The notes beneath the pieces were generated by a model, which was not told the DNA's origin, made no database searches, and was given only the letters and a program-made list of their open reading frames with translations. The position numbers were made by a program, and so were the translations under genes. From the NCBI GenBank assembly GCA_910587825.1, contig CAJUNJ010000005.1:1-64000 (forward strand): a DNA stretch of 64,000 nt. Reading direction: 5' to 3'. This document shows, one piece after another, positions 25,269-34,381 of the stretch. Origin of the DNA: an uncultured Christensenellaceae bacterium. Its GTDB lineage: Bacteria; Bacillota; Clostridia; Christensenellales; Borkfalkiaceae. Each line of letters starts with the position of its first letter. Position 1 is the first letter of the stretch.

Positions 25269-25276
25269 CTTGACAG

Positions 25277-25307
25277 GGCGCGGGACGAAAATTTTTCGTC
25301 CCGCGCC
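25277..25307. terminator. terminator of the rubrerythrin operon
   Basis: Perfect 14-base stem GGCGCGGGACGAAA with a 3-base loop, followed on the plus strand by TTATTTCAATATTTC. It also lies just after the convergent lipoprotein stop at 25313 and may serve both. Confidence 0.85.
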
Positions 25308-25312
25308 TTATT

Positions 25313-25753
25313 TCAATATTTCAATTTTAATCTGATTTGTGCGTCCAAACCTACGACTTTTACCTTATATTTGCCCTCAGGACAGTTGAGTTCGAGCGCG
25401 CCGTCGAAGTTGCCTTCCGCAACCGTGTAAACGTCTTCCCCCTGTACCAGAACGACTTTGCACTTGCCCGCCGTAACTTCAAGCGAAAGCGTGGCGGAAG
25501 CTTCTTCGTCGATGACGAAAGAATTTACTATTATATAGCAACCCGAAATAGACTTGCAATTAAGATTGAAACTGCTTTTGTCAGACACTTGCGCCGAACC
25601 TATGCGCACGTTTGAAGAACATTTTGCTATTCTTGCGTCGTCATCGTAAATCGCCGCGTAATCGGTGTCTGTTGCGCAGCCCGCAAATATCGAACAAACG
25701 GCAAGACAAACAGTAAAAATTAAACCTAAAAATTTTAACCTTGGCTTTATCAT
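25313..25753 (-). CDS. small predicted lipoprotein, unknown function
   Basis: A 146-residue protein with a basic start, a hydrophobic signal and lipobox IFAGC at about residue 26, so it should be lipid-anchored outside the membrane. The mature part is a single small beta-rich domain with several cysteines (four after the lipobox) and ends in a strand-rich KVKVVGLDAQIRLKLKY. I do not recognise the family. GGAGT lies 7 bases before the ATG. It stands between the rubrerythrin terminator and ftsY; the 26-base gap to ftsY suggests it could be co-transcribed with the ftsY operon. Confidence 0.75.
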   Translation of the reverse strand: MIKPRLKFLGLIFTVCLAVCSIFAGCATDTDYAAIYDDDARIAKCSSNVRIGSAQVSDKSSFNLNCKSISGCYIIVNSFVIDEEASATLSLEVTAGKCKVVLVQGEDVYTVAEGNFDGALELNCPEGKYKVKVVGLDAQIRLKLKY

Positions 25754-25779
25754 ATGTTTACTCCTTCAATGTTTACTCC

Positions 25780-26676
25780 TTAAATCATAGCGTCGACGAA
25801 ATCTTCCGCCGAAAACGCTTCTATATCTTCAAGCTTTTCGCCCGTGCCGACGAAAGCAACGGGTATTTGAAGCTGACTGCAAAGGGAAATTACAAACCCG
25901 CCCTTTGCCGAACTGTCAAGTTTTGTAAGGACAATTCCGTCAAGATCCACCGCGCCGTCAAACACTTCCGCCTGATTGATTGCGTTTCCGCCCGTAGTGG
26001 CGTCAAGTATTAAAAGTTTGTAAAAGTGTGCGGTCGGGCATTCGCGTTCTACCACGCGCGACATCTTTTTAAGTTCTTCCATCAAATTCGCCTTAACGTG
26101 AAGCCTGCCCGCGGTATCTATTATTACGACGTCGGTTCCCTTCGCCTTTGCCGAAGTCAACGCATCGAATACAACTGCGGAGGGGTCGCTGCCCTCTTCG
26201 TGCTTGACTATGCGCACCTTTGCCCTGTCCGCCCAGACGGTAAGCTGGTCGGCGGCGGCGGCGCGGAAGGTATCGGCGGCGGCTACCGTTACGGACTTTT
26301 TAAGGCTTATAAAGTAATTTGCAAGTTTGCCGACCGTCGTGGTTTTACCTACGCCGTTGACGCCCACAAGCATTATTACCGCGGGATATTTAATTTCAAT
26401 CTCTTCCGCTTCCGTAAGCTTTTCTTCGAGAATGTCCTTTAAAAGGTCTGTCACAAACTGCCTGTCTTTAAGCTTTTCCTTTTTTGCTTCAAGACGGAGT
26501 TCGTCGACAATTTCTTCCGCGGTAGTTACGGAAATGTCTGAACTTATTAAAATTTCTTCCAACCCGTCGTAAAATTCGTCGCCGAGCTTGTTTTTTGAAA
26601 ATAAGTTTGAAAGCGCGTTTGAAAGCCCGTCGCGGGTCTTTTTTAACGCCGATTTAAGTTTTGAAATTATACCCAT
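25780..26676 (-). CDS. ftsY: signal recognition particle receptor FtsY
   Basis: A 298-residue SRP GTPase that docks ribosome-SRP complexes at the membrane. It has the N-domain four-helix bundle (1-85), P-loop GVNGVGKTT (105-113), the insertion-box region, DTAGRL (G3), and TKLDSSAKGG (G4/closing loop). The acidic A-domain of E. coli FtsY is absent, as usual in Firmicutes. A good AAGGAA site precedes the ATG. smc lies upstream but 195 bases away, an unusually large gap for this operon, filled by a repeat-like sequence. Confidence 0.97.
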   Translation of the reverse strand: MGIISKLKSALKKTRDGLSNALSNLFSKNKLGDEFYDGLEEILISSDISVTTAEEIVDELRLEAKKEKLKDRQFVTDLLKDILEEKLTEAEEIEIKYPAVIMLVGVNGVGKTTTVGKLANYFISLKKSVTVAAADTFRAAAADQLTVWADRAKVRIVKHEEGSDPSAVVFDALTSAKAKGTDVVIIDTAGRLHVKANLMEELKKMSRVVERECPTAHFYKLLILDATTGGNAINQAEVFDGAVDLDGIVLTKLDSSAKGGFVISLCSQLQIPVAFVGTGEKLEDIEAFSAEDFVDAMI

Positions 26677-26871
26677 AAAATTCCTTTCCGCAAAAAATTT
26701 TATTGCAGATTTTTGCGGTTTCGAAGCAATAAAAATTCGTGAACTTTTTAAAACTTCGTATAAGCGAGCAAGACAAGGAAAGCGCGGATTGCGCGACAGG
26801 AGTGTACACAGAAGTACACGACTTAGCGCAAACGTAAGCTTGACACAGTATTGCGAAGCTTAGGCGGAGTT
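26677..26871. repeat. repeat-like, structured spacer between smc and ftsY
   Basis: A 195-base non-coding gap in an otherwise gapless operon. It contains hairpin GTGTAC-ACAGAA-GTACAC, an imperfect AATTTTATTGC/GCAATAAAAATT stem, and at its smc end the stretch ACACAGT..GCG..GCTTA..GCGGAGTTTT. That stretch closely matches part of the insert at the tRNA-Leu locus (about 14072-14098). It looks like a second copy of a dispersed intergenic element. Confidence 0.5.
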
Positions 26872-29800
26872 TTAAGCTACCGTGTCGCCGCCGAGTCTGG
26901 ATTCTACCTCCGAAAGCTTGACCGACACTATTTTAGACACGCCCTTTTCTTCCATAGTTACGCCGAACAGAATATCGGCATTTTCCATAGTGGGCTTACG
27001 GTGGGTTATTACTATAAACTGCGTGTCGGTTGCAAACTTTTTAAGGTACTTTGCATACCTTGCAACGTTTGCTTCGTCAAGCGCGGCTTCTATTTCGTCA
27101 AGTACGCAGAAAGGCATAGGGCGCATACCTATTATAGCAAACAATATTGCTATTGCCGTAAGCGCGCGTTCGCCGCCGGAAAGCAGTGAAATTTTTGTAA
27201 GCTTTTTGCCGGGAGGGCAGGCTATTATTTCAACGCCAGCGTTAAGGGGGTCGTCGCAGTCGGTGTAGTCAAGCTGTAATTCGGCTTTGCCGCCCCCGAA
27301 CAGTTCCTTAAAAGTACGTTTGAAATTTTCGTTGATGAGATTGAAGCCTTCGTCGAAAATTTTAAGCATTTCGGCGCGTATATCGTCGAGCGCGGTCGTT
27401 AAATCGGCAATGGCCTTTTCAAGGTCTTCCCGCTCTACCGTCATCTTTTCGAAGCGTTGCGAAAGTTCGTCGTACTCTTCCACCGCATTGTGGTTGACGG
27501 GACCCAAAACGGTTATCGCCCTTTTAAGGTTTGCTATCGTCTGACCTGCGGAAGACGTATCGTACCCTTCTTCCTTATATTTAAGACAGCCGTCGTAATC
27601 TTCGCCGTACTCTTCCGAAATGCGCGTCTGCAAATATTCAAGGTCGCTGTCAATCTTCTGCAACGCAAGCGCAAGGTTCGCCTGCTGTTTGGCAAGCTCT
27701 TCCTTTTCCTTATATGCGTTTAGGCGTTCGCTGTCGTACTGCATTACGCGTTTGTTCAGTTCGTCCTTGCGCGTCTGTACAAGCGCAACCTGTCGGTTGA
27801 GGTCGGCAACGACTTCCTGCTCTTCCTTTGAAAGCGCGGCTTGCTGTGCCTGACGCGTAAAGGTCTGCATTTCTTCTTCGATCTGCGGAATGCTCGCCTT
27901 GGTCTTTTCAAGGCGTAGGGAAAGAGTCTGACGCTCGTCGTTAAGTCTTTGCACGTTTTCGGCGCCCGACTTCAAAGCGCTTTCCAAAGACGCGATTTCT
28001 ACGAGAACCGAATTTAGTTTTTCCGTCTTTTGTGTGCGTTCGGCGGAGAGCCTGTCGTATTGCGCACTCATATCGTCGATAGCCGACGAGGCCTTGTCCG
28101 ACTGTTCGGAAAGGTCGCTTGCGCCCTTGCTTACGCCCGTATACTCGCTGTCGAGTCCGGAAAGTCTGTCTTCCAAAGCTTTAAGCGACTGGCCGTAAGC
28201 CGAATATTCGCTTTCGGCGGAGGTGACGCTTTTTAAAAGCGAAGACTGCTTTTCGGTTACGCCCGCAAGTTCGAGTTTGGAATCCTGCAAGCGTTTTATA
28301 AGAAGCTGCAACTCCGCGTCGGCTTGCGTCTTGTTTTCGGCAAGTTCCTTTTTCTTTACTTCGTAGCGGGAAAGCATTGACTTTTTGGTGTCTATACCCT
28401 CTTCTATTTCCTTTATGCGCCTTTCGTTTGCAAGCAGGTTGCCGGCAATTTCACGCTTGGAACCGCCCGTCATCGAACCGGTGGTAGAAATTATGTCGCC
28501 GTCGAGCGTGACTATCCTGAACGCGCGGGGATAACGGCGGGCTATCTGGGTGGCGTTTTGTATATTGTCGACAATAAGCGTATTGCCGAGCAGGTTATGT
28601 ATTACGTTTTCGAATTTCTTATCGAATTTGACAAGATTTATCGCATAGCCTATCGCCCCGTTATCGCGCACGGCTGACTTAATCTGATCGTTTTCGAGCC
28701 TGGGACGCAACGCTTCAATGGGAAGGAAAGTAACCTGACCCGACCGCGTGCGTTTTAAATATTCAATAAGATATCTTGCGTCGTCGCGCGTGCGGGTGAT
28801 TACGTTTTGCATAGCCCCGCCGAAAGCCGTTTCTATTGCCACTTCGAAGTCGCCGTCGCAACGCACGACGTCGGCAATCAAGCCTTCTATCTTTTCGGAC
28901 AGAACCAAATCGTTCCTTGCGTCGCTTAAAAGTTTTTTTACCGAATAGATATATCCGTCGAATCTGTCGCGCAACGCACGGCAGGTAGTTAAACTGTCGT
29001 TAAGCGAAGCTATCTGCGCCTGAGTGTCGTATGTCTGACGTATCAGCTGCTGTATTTTTTCTTCTATGCCGCGCGTCTTTTCTTCCGCCTGTTCCAACAG
29101 CTCGTTTTCGTTGCCTAAAAAGTCGTTTAATACTTTTCCGCGTTCGATACATACGTCGTATTCGTTTTTTAATCCGTCGCGGCGGTCGTGAATTTTGCGC
29201 ATCTCTTCCTTTATTTCGGAAAGACGCTCTTTAAGCAGTTCCTTCTGCGCCGAAAGCGAACCCATATTCTGACGCATATCCGAAAGATCCTTAAACGTGT
29301 CAAGCACCTTTTTACGGTGTTCGCCCGTCATATATTCGTAGTCGGAAATCTTTTTGGAAAGTTCGTCAATCTCGTTGCGGAACACGTCCGTGGAAGAACG
29401 CAGTCCGTCCATTCTCTCTTTGTTCTTTTCGGAATATGCTTGACTGCGGCGTATTTCCCTGTCTATTTCGTCAAGGCGTTTGGTGGAATACGCTATGTCT
29501 TCCTGCGCCGAAGCAAGCTTGGCTTTAACAGAACGCGCCTTTTCGGTGAACAGTTTGGATTCACCCGTCCTGTGTTCTATACCGACTTCGTAACGGCGGA
29601 GTCTTTCGTTCAAGTCCTGCAACTCGGCGTCGGCGGCGGAAATTTCGTCCCTGCGCTTCTGATACTCGTTTAAAAGCTTATCCGAAAGGGCGGTTACTTC
29701 GGCAATGCGCATAGCTATCTTGTAAGCCTTGGCGTTTAACGCTTCCTTTTCGCCCTCCGCGCTGTCGTGGCGGGATATGTAAAGGTTCATTTCGTGATGG

Positions 29801-30471
29801 CGGAGCTGTGAATACAGTTCTCTGTATTTAAGCGCGTTTTCGGAAGCTTTTTTCAAAGGACCTATCTGCCTTTCGACTTCCTGCATACGCTGTGCGAACA
29901 CATAGAGGTTGTCCTTGGAAGCTTTAAGCTTTCTTTCCGCGTCGGCTTTCCTGTCCTTAAACACCACTATGCCCGTAGCTTCTTCGAAAATGGAACGCCT
30001 GTCTTCGGGCTTGGCGTTCATAATCTGTTCTATCCTGCCCTGCCCGATAATGGAATAGCCTTCCTTTGCCGCGCCCGCGCCGTGGAGAAGACCCGTAAGC
30101 ACTTTCATACGCGAAGGCTGTTTGTTTAAAAGATATTCGCTGTCGCCGCTGCGGTACAGACGGCGGGTCATTTCAACTTCGTCGCTGTCTATATCGAAAA
30201 TGCGTTTGGTATTGTCGAACGTGAGCGTAACTTCGCAGAACGACATCTGGCGGCGCGCTTCGGTACCGCCGAAAATTACGTCAAGCATCTGGGAGCCGCG
30301 CATCATCTTTGCGGACTGTTCGCCTAAAACCCAGCGTATGGCGTCGGCAACATTGGACTTGCCGCAACCGTTCGGCCCGACTATACAGGTTACCCCTTCG
30401 CCGAGCGGTATTGTCGTCTTGTCGGCAAAGGACTTAAATCCTACAAGTTGTATCTGTTTAAATGAACTCAT
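26872..30471 (-). CDS. smc: chromosome segregation protein SMC
   Basis: A 1199-residue SMC ATPase, full length. N-terminal head with Walker A GPNGCGKSN (32-40), long coiled coil to about 510, hinge about 515-640, returning coiled coil, and C-terminal head with signature LLSGGERALTAIA and Walker B CVLDEIEAALDEAN. It forms condensin with ScpA/ScpB, which are not in this window. Its ATG overlaps the rnc stop by 4 bases. Order plsX-rnc-smc-ftsY is the standard Firmicutes arrangement, here without fabD/fabG/acpP between plsX and rnc. Confidence 0.98.
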   Translation of the reverse strand: MSSFKQIQLVGFKSFADKTTIPLGEGVTCIVGPNGCGKSNVADAIRWVLGEQSAKMMRGSQMLDVIFGGTEARRQMSFCEVTLTFDNTKRIFDIDSDEVEMTRRLYRSGDSEYLLNKQPSRMKVLTGLLHGAGAAKEGYSIIGQGRIEQIMNAKPEDRRSIFEEATGIVVFKDRKADAERKLKASKDNLYVFAQRMQEVERQIGPLKKASENALKYRELYSQLRHHEMNLYISRHDSAEGEKEALNAKAYKIAMRIAEVTALSDKLLNEYQKRRDEISAADAELQDLNERLRRYEVGIEHRTGESKLFTEKARSVKAKLASAQEDIAYSTKRLDEIDREIRRSQAYSEKNKERMDGLRSSTDVFRNEIDELSKKISDYEYMTGEHRKKVLDTFKDLSDMRQNMGSLSAQKELLKERLSEIKEEMRKIHDRRDGLKNEYDVCIERGKVLNDFLGNENELLEQAEEKTRGIEEKIQQLIRQTYDTQAQIASLNDSLTTCRALRDRFDGYIYSVKKLLSDARNDLVLSEKIEGLIADVVRCDGDFEVAIETAFGGAMQNVITRTRDDARYLIEYLKRTRSGQVTFLPIEALRPRLENDQIKSAVRDNGAIGYAINLVKFDKKFENVIHNLLGNTLIVDNIQNATQIARRYPRAFRIVTLDGDIISTTGSMTGGSKREIAGNLLANERRIKEIEEGIDTKKSMLSRYEVKKKELAENKTQADAELQLLIKRLQDSKLELAGVTEKQSSLLKSVTSAESEYSAYGQSLKALEDRLSGLDSEYTGVSKGASDLSEQSDKASSAIDDMSAQYDRLSAERTQKTEKLNSVLVEIASLESALKSGAENVQRLNDERQTLSLRLEKTKASIPQIEEEMQTFTRQAQQAALSKEEQEVVADLNRQVALVQTRKDELNKRVMQYDSERLNAYKEKEELAKQQANLALALQKIDSDLEYLQTRISEEYGEDYDGCLKYKEEGYDTSSAGQTIANLKRAITVLGPVNHNAVEEYDELSQRFEKMTVEREDLEKAIADLTTALDDIRAEMLKIFDEGFNLINENFKRTFKELFGGGKAELQLDYTDCDDPLNAGVEIIACPPGKKLTKISLLSGGERALTAIAILFAIIGMRPMPFCVLDEIEAALDEANVARYAKYLKKFATDTQFIVITHRKPTMENADILFGVTMEEKGVSKIVSVKLSEVESRLGGDTVA

Positions 30472-31121
30472 AATTTTTTACCGTATTGAGAATTATAGTA
30501 TCCGAGAGCTTTACGGGCGGCAAGCTGTTCGCCCCCGTTTTCGCCCTTTACGCTGTCCGCGCGGACTGTAAACGTTTTATTGAAAACTTTTATACTGACC
30601 GTAAAGTACGGTCTTTGCGGCGAACCAGATTTTTTACTTACGTAATCGGGTAAGCTTTGCCCCGACGACTGCAACAGCTCCTGCAACATCCCCTTGTAAT
30701 TTACCGACTGAGAAGCCTTTGACGAAGAAAAATCGAGAGTGGATAAAACAAATTTCCGCGCTTCGTCCATACCGCCGTCGAGATATATCGCCGCAACGAT
30801 TGCCTCGTATGCGGAAGGCACGGCTTTCTTGTTGTTGACGTCGTGTTTGCCGCGGATTAAAAAACCGTCAAGCCCCAGCCTTTCGGATACGGGCGTAAGC
30901 GCGCTGTCCGCAACAAGAGATTTGCGCCGTTCGGTCAACGCCCCCTCGGTACTTCCTTCGTCGAAAATGCGTTCCGATACGATAAATTCAAGCACGGCGT
31001 CGCCGAAAAATTCCAAAAGCTGGTTGTTATCGTCGCGGTTTGCCGAAGCAAGCGTCAACGCACGCTTTAAAAGATTTTTATCTTTAAACGTATAACCTAT
31101 CGCGCGTTCTGCGTCAGTCAT
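30468..31121 (-). CDS. rnc: ribonuclease III
   Basis: A double-strand-specific endoribonuclease for rRNA and mRNA processing, 217 residues from the ATG at 31121. The catalytic signature NNQLLEFFGDAVLEF (with the metal-binding Glu/Asp) is followed by the second acidic cluster in AYEAIVAAIYLDGG. The C-terminal dsRNA-binding domain runs from about 150 to the end (SVNYKGMLQELLQ..., GEQLAARKALGYY). I prefer ATG 31121, which overlaps the plsX stop (ATGACTGA), to an in-frame TTG 24 bases upstream. Confidence 0.96.
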   Translation of the reverse strand: MTDAERAIGYTFKDKNLLKRALTLASANRDDNNQLLEFFGDAVLEFIVSERIFDEGSTEGALTERRKSLVADSALTPVSERLGLDGFLIRGKHDVNNKKAVPSAYEAIVAAIYLDGGMDEARKFVLSTLDFSSSKASQSVNYKGMLQELLQSSGQSLPDYVSKKSGSPQRPYFTVSIKVFNKTFTVRADSVKGENGGEQLAARKALGYYNSQYGKKL

Positions 31122-32148
31122 CGCATTCACCCGCAATCGCTTCAAGGTCGGTAACGCTTAAAAGCTCCTGAACTTTGGGGACGAGATTTCCGCGGTATAT
31201 GCTTGCCGCGTTGGCTATGGAATTTGCTATCGTAACCGGTTTCGAAGAGCCGTGCGTCTTTACGACAGGTTTTTTCAGTCCGAGCAAAAGCGCCCCGCCG
31301 AACTTGTCGAAATCGAGTTGGGCGCGCATATTTTTAATTGCCTTGCGCAGGAAAAGGTAACCTATTTTGGACTTTAAGTTAGCCGAAAATTCTTTTTTCA
31401 TTACGCCGAGAAAAAGCTTTCCGCAACCTTCTATCGACTTTAACGCAATATTGCCCGAAAAACCGTCGGCCACGACAATATCGACGTTGCCTATCATTAT
31501 ATCCCTGCCTTCGACGTTTCCGATGAAATTTATGTTTTCCATTTCCGAAAGATATTTGTAAACCTTCTGGTGCAAATTATCGCCCTTGTGGTCTTCGGTT
31601 CCGTTATTCAAAAGTCCGACGGTAGGGTTTGACATATTCAGCCCCGCCTTTGCGTAAGCCGTGCCGAGTATCGCGAACTGGCAGAACATTACGGGCTTGC
31701 ATTCGGCGTTTGCGCCGCAGTCCAGAAGCAGGGTTACTCCCCCGCGGGAGTTGGGTATTGCGGGACAGAGCGCAGGACGCTTTACTCCCCTTATCCTGCC
31801 GAGAATAAGCTGTCCGCCGGCTATCGCCGCGCCCGTGGAACCAGCCGTTACGAAAGCGCATATATCGTCGTTGTTTTTAAGCATCCAATATGCCGCCATC
31901 ATAGACGACTGTTTGCGCCGCAACGCTTCGGTAGGGCTGTCGTTCATACCTATCACGTCGGGACAGTCGACTATTTCAAGACGGGATTTATCGTACTTGT
32001 ATTTACCGAGTTCATTTAAAATCTCATTCTGCCTGCCGGTGAGAACGAGATAGAGTTCCTTATCCTTTTCAAGCGCCTGAACCGCGCCCGCGACCGTTGC
32101 GTAAGGCGCGTTGTCACCGCCCATTGCGTCGACTATAATTTTTATCAT
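31114..32148 (-). CDS. plsX: phosphate acyltransferase PlsX
   Basis: A 344-residue enzyme converting acyl-ACP to acyl-phosphate, the first committed step of phospholipid synthesis in Firmicutes. Start motif IIVDAMGGDNAP, the central SVM-containing RRKQSSMMAAYWML helix and FVTAGSTGA are characteristic. GGAG stands before the ATG, and a promoter is visible at 32187-32215, so the plsX-rnc-smc-ftsY operon probably begins here. Confidence 0.97.
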   Translation of the reverse strand: MIKIIVDAMGGDNAPYATVAGAVQALEKDKELYLVLTGRQNEILNELGKYKYDKSRLEIVDCPDVIGMNDSPTEALRRKQSSMMAAYWMLKNNDDICAFVTAGSTGAAIAGGQLILGRIRGVKRPALCPAIPNSRGGVTLLLDCGANAECKPVMFCQFAILGTAYAKAGLNMSNPTVGLLNNGTEDHKGDNLHQKVYKYLSEMENINFIGNVEGRDIMIGNVDIVVADGFSGNIALKSIEGCGKLFLGVMKKEFSANLKSKIGYLFLRKAIKNMRAQLDFDKFGGALLLGLKKPVVKTHGSSKPVTIANSIANAASIYRGNLVPKVQELLSVTDLEAIAGECDD

Positions 32149-32186
32149 TTATGCTCCGTACGGTTTTAAAAATTTTTCCGTCTGGT

Positions 32187-32215
32187 ATTATATCACATAC
32201 CTAAAAAAAACACAA
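32187..32215 (-). promoter_or_regulatory. promoter of the plsX-rnc-smc-ftsY operon
   Basis: TTGTGT (32210-32215), 17-base spacer, perfect TATAAT (32187-32192); leader about 32 bases. No FapR-type operator was recognised. Confidence 0.65.
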
Positions 32216-32233
32216 TCAAATTAAAGCAAAAGA

Positions 32234-32251
32234 GCAAACCTTTCGGTTTGC
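32234..32251 (-). terminator. intrinsic terminator after the VanW-like gene
   Basis: GCAAACC/GGTTTGC stem with a TTTC loop, followed on the minus strand by TCTTTTGC and a T-rich run. Situated 17 bases after the stop at 32269 and just before the plsX promoter. Confidence 0.75.
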
Positions 32252-32268
32252 CCCCCCTATTGCGACGG

Positions 32269-33549
32269 TTATCCCGACGTTTCGTCGTTTTCCGCTATCG
32301 GCGGAATTTCGGGAATATCCGCGGTTATACGCTTTACGGGCGAGTATTTGTCCTTACGGAAAAGTATAGTCTTACTTACGCCGTTGCGGCGCACGGTCAG
32401 ATAACCTTCGCTAAGCGTGCCGTCCCTGCCTTCGCGGACGAGAGATAAATCGTCAGTCTTTTCTTCGGGGGCGGCTATGCTTCCCGTAACTACCGAACTG
32501 TAACCGTATGACGCGCCGTCGCCCCTGCCGTACACATCGAAAGTAACCGAACTTGCGTCCGTACGGGCGCGTATATACAGCCTGTAACCCGTAGTGTTTT
32601 CGAATTTAAGGTCGAAATAATTTCCGCTTACCATAGCGTCGAATGACGGCGGTACGTAACTTACCGCAAGCGAGTGGGGATGAAATTCCGTTATCGAACA
32701 GCCCGCAAGCAACGCGGCGTTGAAAAGCGTCGTACTTACCTGGCATACCCCGCCGCCTATGCCGTCTACAAACTGTCCGTCCGAAATTATTTTGGCGGGA
32801 CGGAACCCGCGTTGCGTTGTTCTTGCACCCACGGTATTATTGAACGAAAAGCCCTGCCCGTTTTCGAGAACGGCACCGTTAATCTTTTCGCAGGCAAGCG
32901 CGATATTGTGCGAACGGTCGGAATTACTGCCGTCGAAGCGGGTTGTAAAAGTGCTTAAACGTCGGGTGTCGTACCTGACCGATTTTATATCGTTCATACG
33001 GAACACTTTTTTAAAGCTTATCGTTACGTCTTCGAATCCGCCGGAAAGCGAACGGCGCAAATCTTCGATAAGTTTAAGCCTGTCGGCGCGTTCGCCGTCG
33101 TTGCCTTCGAAATACGTAAAAGGTTCGCCCTCTTTATTGAAAACGGCGTAAGGTTCTACGACAGGTATGCTTTCGTCACCGCATATGTTTGCGGTAACTT
33201 CGCTTAAACCGTTAAGATAATAACTTACTTTGACGGTGTACTCCCCGTTCCTTTGCGCGGTTTTAAGTATTGTCTGCAAATCGTCCCTGTACCCTATTTC
33301 CGGATAGGTAAAAACGTAATCTTGCTCTCTGCCTCGGACGGTAAGACTTTTTTCTTTAAGCCCGTCTTCTATGGCCGAACGCACGGCGCGCGCCGCGTCC
33401 GCATAGCTTTTACCGCCTACGCAAATGCCGTTAACGCAGACGCCCTGCGGAATTTTTATAAGAAATGCGCAGGTGAAAAATATAATGCCCGCAGAGAAAG
33501 CGAGCATTACGATAAGTAAATTAAGTTTAAAATTCCTTTCAGATTTCAA
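32269..33549 (-). CDS. VanW-family cell-surface protein
   Basis: A 426-residue protein with an N-terminal membrane anchor (about 10-32), a YoaR-like putative peptidoglycan-binding region (about 35-190), and the VanW domain. The latter includes FSFNNTVGARTTQRGFRPA, GGGVCQVSTTLFNAALLAG and HPHSLAVSYV. A basic/acidic tail follows. VanW proteins occur beside glycopeptide-resistance genes but most, like this, stand alone; the biochemical role is not established. Starts 11 bases before the end of the upstream PHP gene, so it is coupled to it. Confidence 0.88.
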   Translation of the reverse strand: MKSERNFKLNLLIVMLAFSAGIIFFTCAFLIKIPQGVCVNGICVGGKSYADAARAVRSAIEDGLKEKSLTVRGREQDYVFTYPEIGYRDDLQTILKTAQRNGEYTVKVSYYLNGLSEVTANICGDESIPVVEPYAVFNKEGEPFTYFEGNDGERADRLKLIEDLRRSLSGGFEDVTISFKKVFRMNDIKSVRYDTRRLSTFTTRFDGSNSDRSHNIALACEKINGAVLENGQGFSFNNTVGARTTQRGFRPAKIISDGQFVDGIGGGVCQVSTTLFNAALLAGCSITEFHPHSLAVSYVPPSFDAMVSGNYFDLKFENTTGYRLYIRARTDASSVTFDVYGRGDGASYGYSSVVTGSIAAPEEKTDDLSLVREGRDGTLSEGYLTVRRNGVSKTILFRKDKYSPVKRITADIPEIPPIAENDETSG

Positions 33550-34381
33550 TTTTCAACTTTTCCGCAAGCGCATCGTCGGCGTAAAACACGGGTGCGCCGA
33601 CGGTGCGGTTGCCGCCCGAAAAATGGGTGTCCGACCCGCCCGTAACGCACAGATTGAGGCTTGCGGCAAGCTCCTTATAGTATGCCGTTTCAACAGCAGT
33701 ATGCGCAGGATAGACGCATTCTATGCCGTCAAGACCGCTGTCCTTCATACTTTTTATAAGCCTTACAAGCTCTTCCCTTTGCATATCTATGCGACCGGGG
33801 TGCGCAACCGACGTAAAACCGCCGCAAGCCTTTATAATTTCAACCGTTTCCTGCGGGGTGGGACGGCAGATATTGGAAAACGCGGGCTTGCCCCGGGCAA
33901 GATATTTGAAGAAAAAGTCCGACGGCGACAGACAGTAGCCCTTTTTATGCCCCGCACGCGCAACGTGCATTGCGTGCGGCGGAGATTGCGGACTTACACG
34001 TTCGTTCAAAACTTCTTCATAGGTTAATTTAACGCCTGCCGAATTTAGCTTTTTTACTATGTCCCGCGTGCGCTCCAAAGCCCCGTTATAAAGCGTGTGC
34101 GCAAAGTTTTTAAACTTGGGACGGCAAATGTCCATACCGTAGCCGAGCGTATGGATTTTTACGTCGCGGACGTAAGCCGACACTTCTATGCCCGCAGTCG
34201 TCTTTACGCCTGCCCGAGCGCACGGCTCTTTAAGTTCGGGGTAGGCAAGCGAACAGTCGTGGTCGGTAACGGCTATAATTCCGACGCCGTTTTTTACGGC
34301 TTCCGCCAGAATTTGTTCTGGCGATAAAAGCCCGTCGGAGTAATACGTGTGTAAATGTAAATCAGCCCTTGAATTTTCCAT
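33539..34381 (-). CDS. PHP-domain metal-dependent phosphoesterase
   Basis: A 280-residue protein of the PHP superfamily (YciV/RNase AM-like, 3',5'-nucleotide bisphosphatase type). Metal-ligand motifs: DLHLHTYYSDG near the N-terminus, VTDHD, the Glu of TAGIEVSA, the His of HTLGYGMD, SVAHPGR and GSDTHF. Members hydrolyse pAp or trim RNA 5' ends; which applies here is uncertain. I start at ATG 34381 (AAAGGT 6 bases upstream) rather than a TTG two codons earlier. It overlaps the end of recF. Confidence 0.88.
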   Translation of the reverse strand: MENSRADLHLHTYYSDGLLSPEQILAEAVKNGVGIIAVTDHDCSLAYPELKEPCARAGVKTTAGIEVSAYVRDVKIHTLGYGMDICRPKFKNFAHTLYNGALERTRDIVKKLNSAGVKLTYEEVLNERVSPQSPPHAMHVARAGHKKGYCLSPSDFFFKYLARGKPAFSNICRPTPQETVEIIKACGGFTSVAHPGRIDMQREELVRLIKSMKDSGLDGIECVYPAHTAVETAYYKELAASLNLCVTGGSDTHFSGGNRTVGAPVFYADDALAEKLKIEI

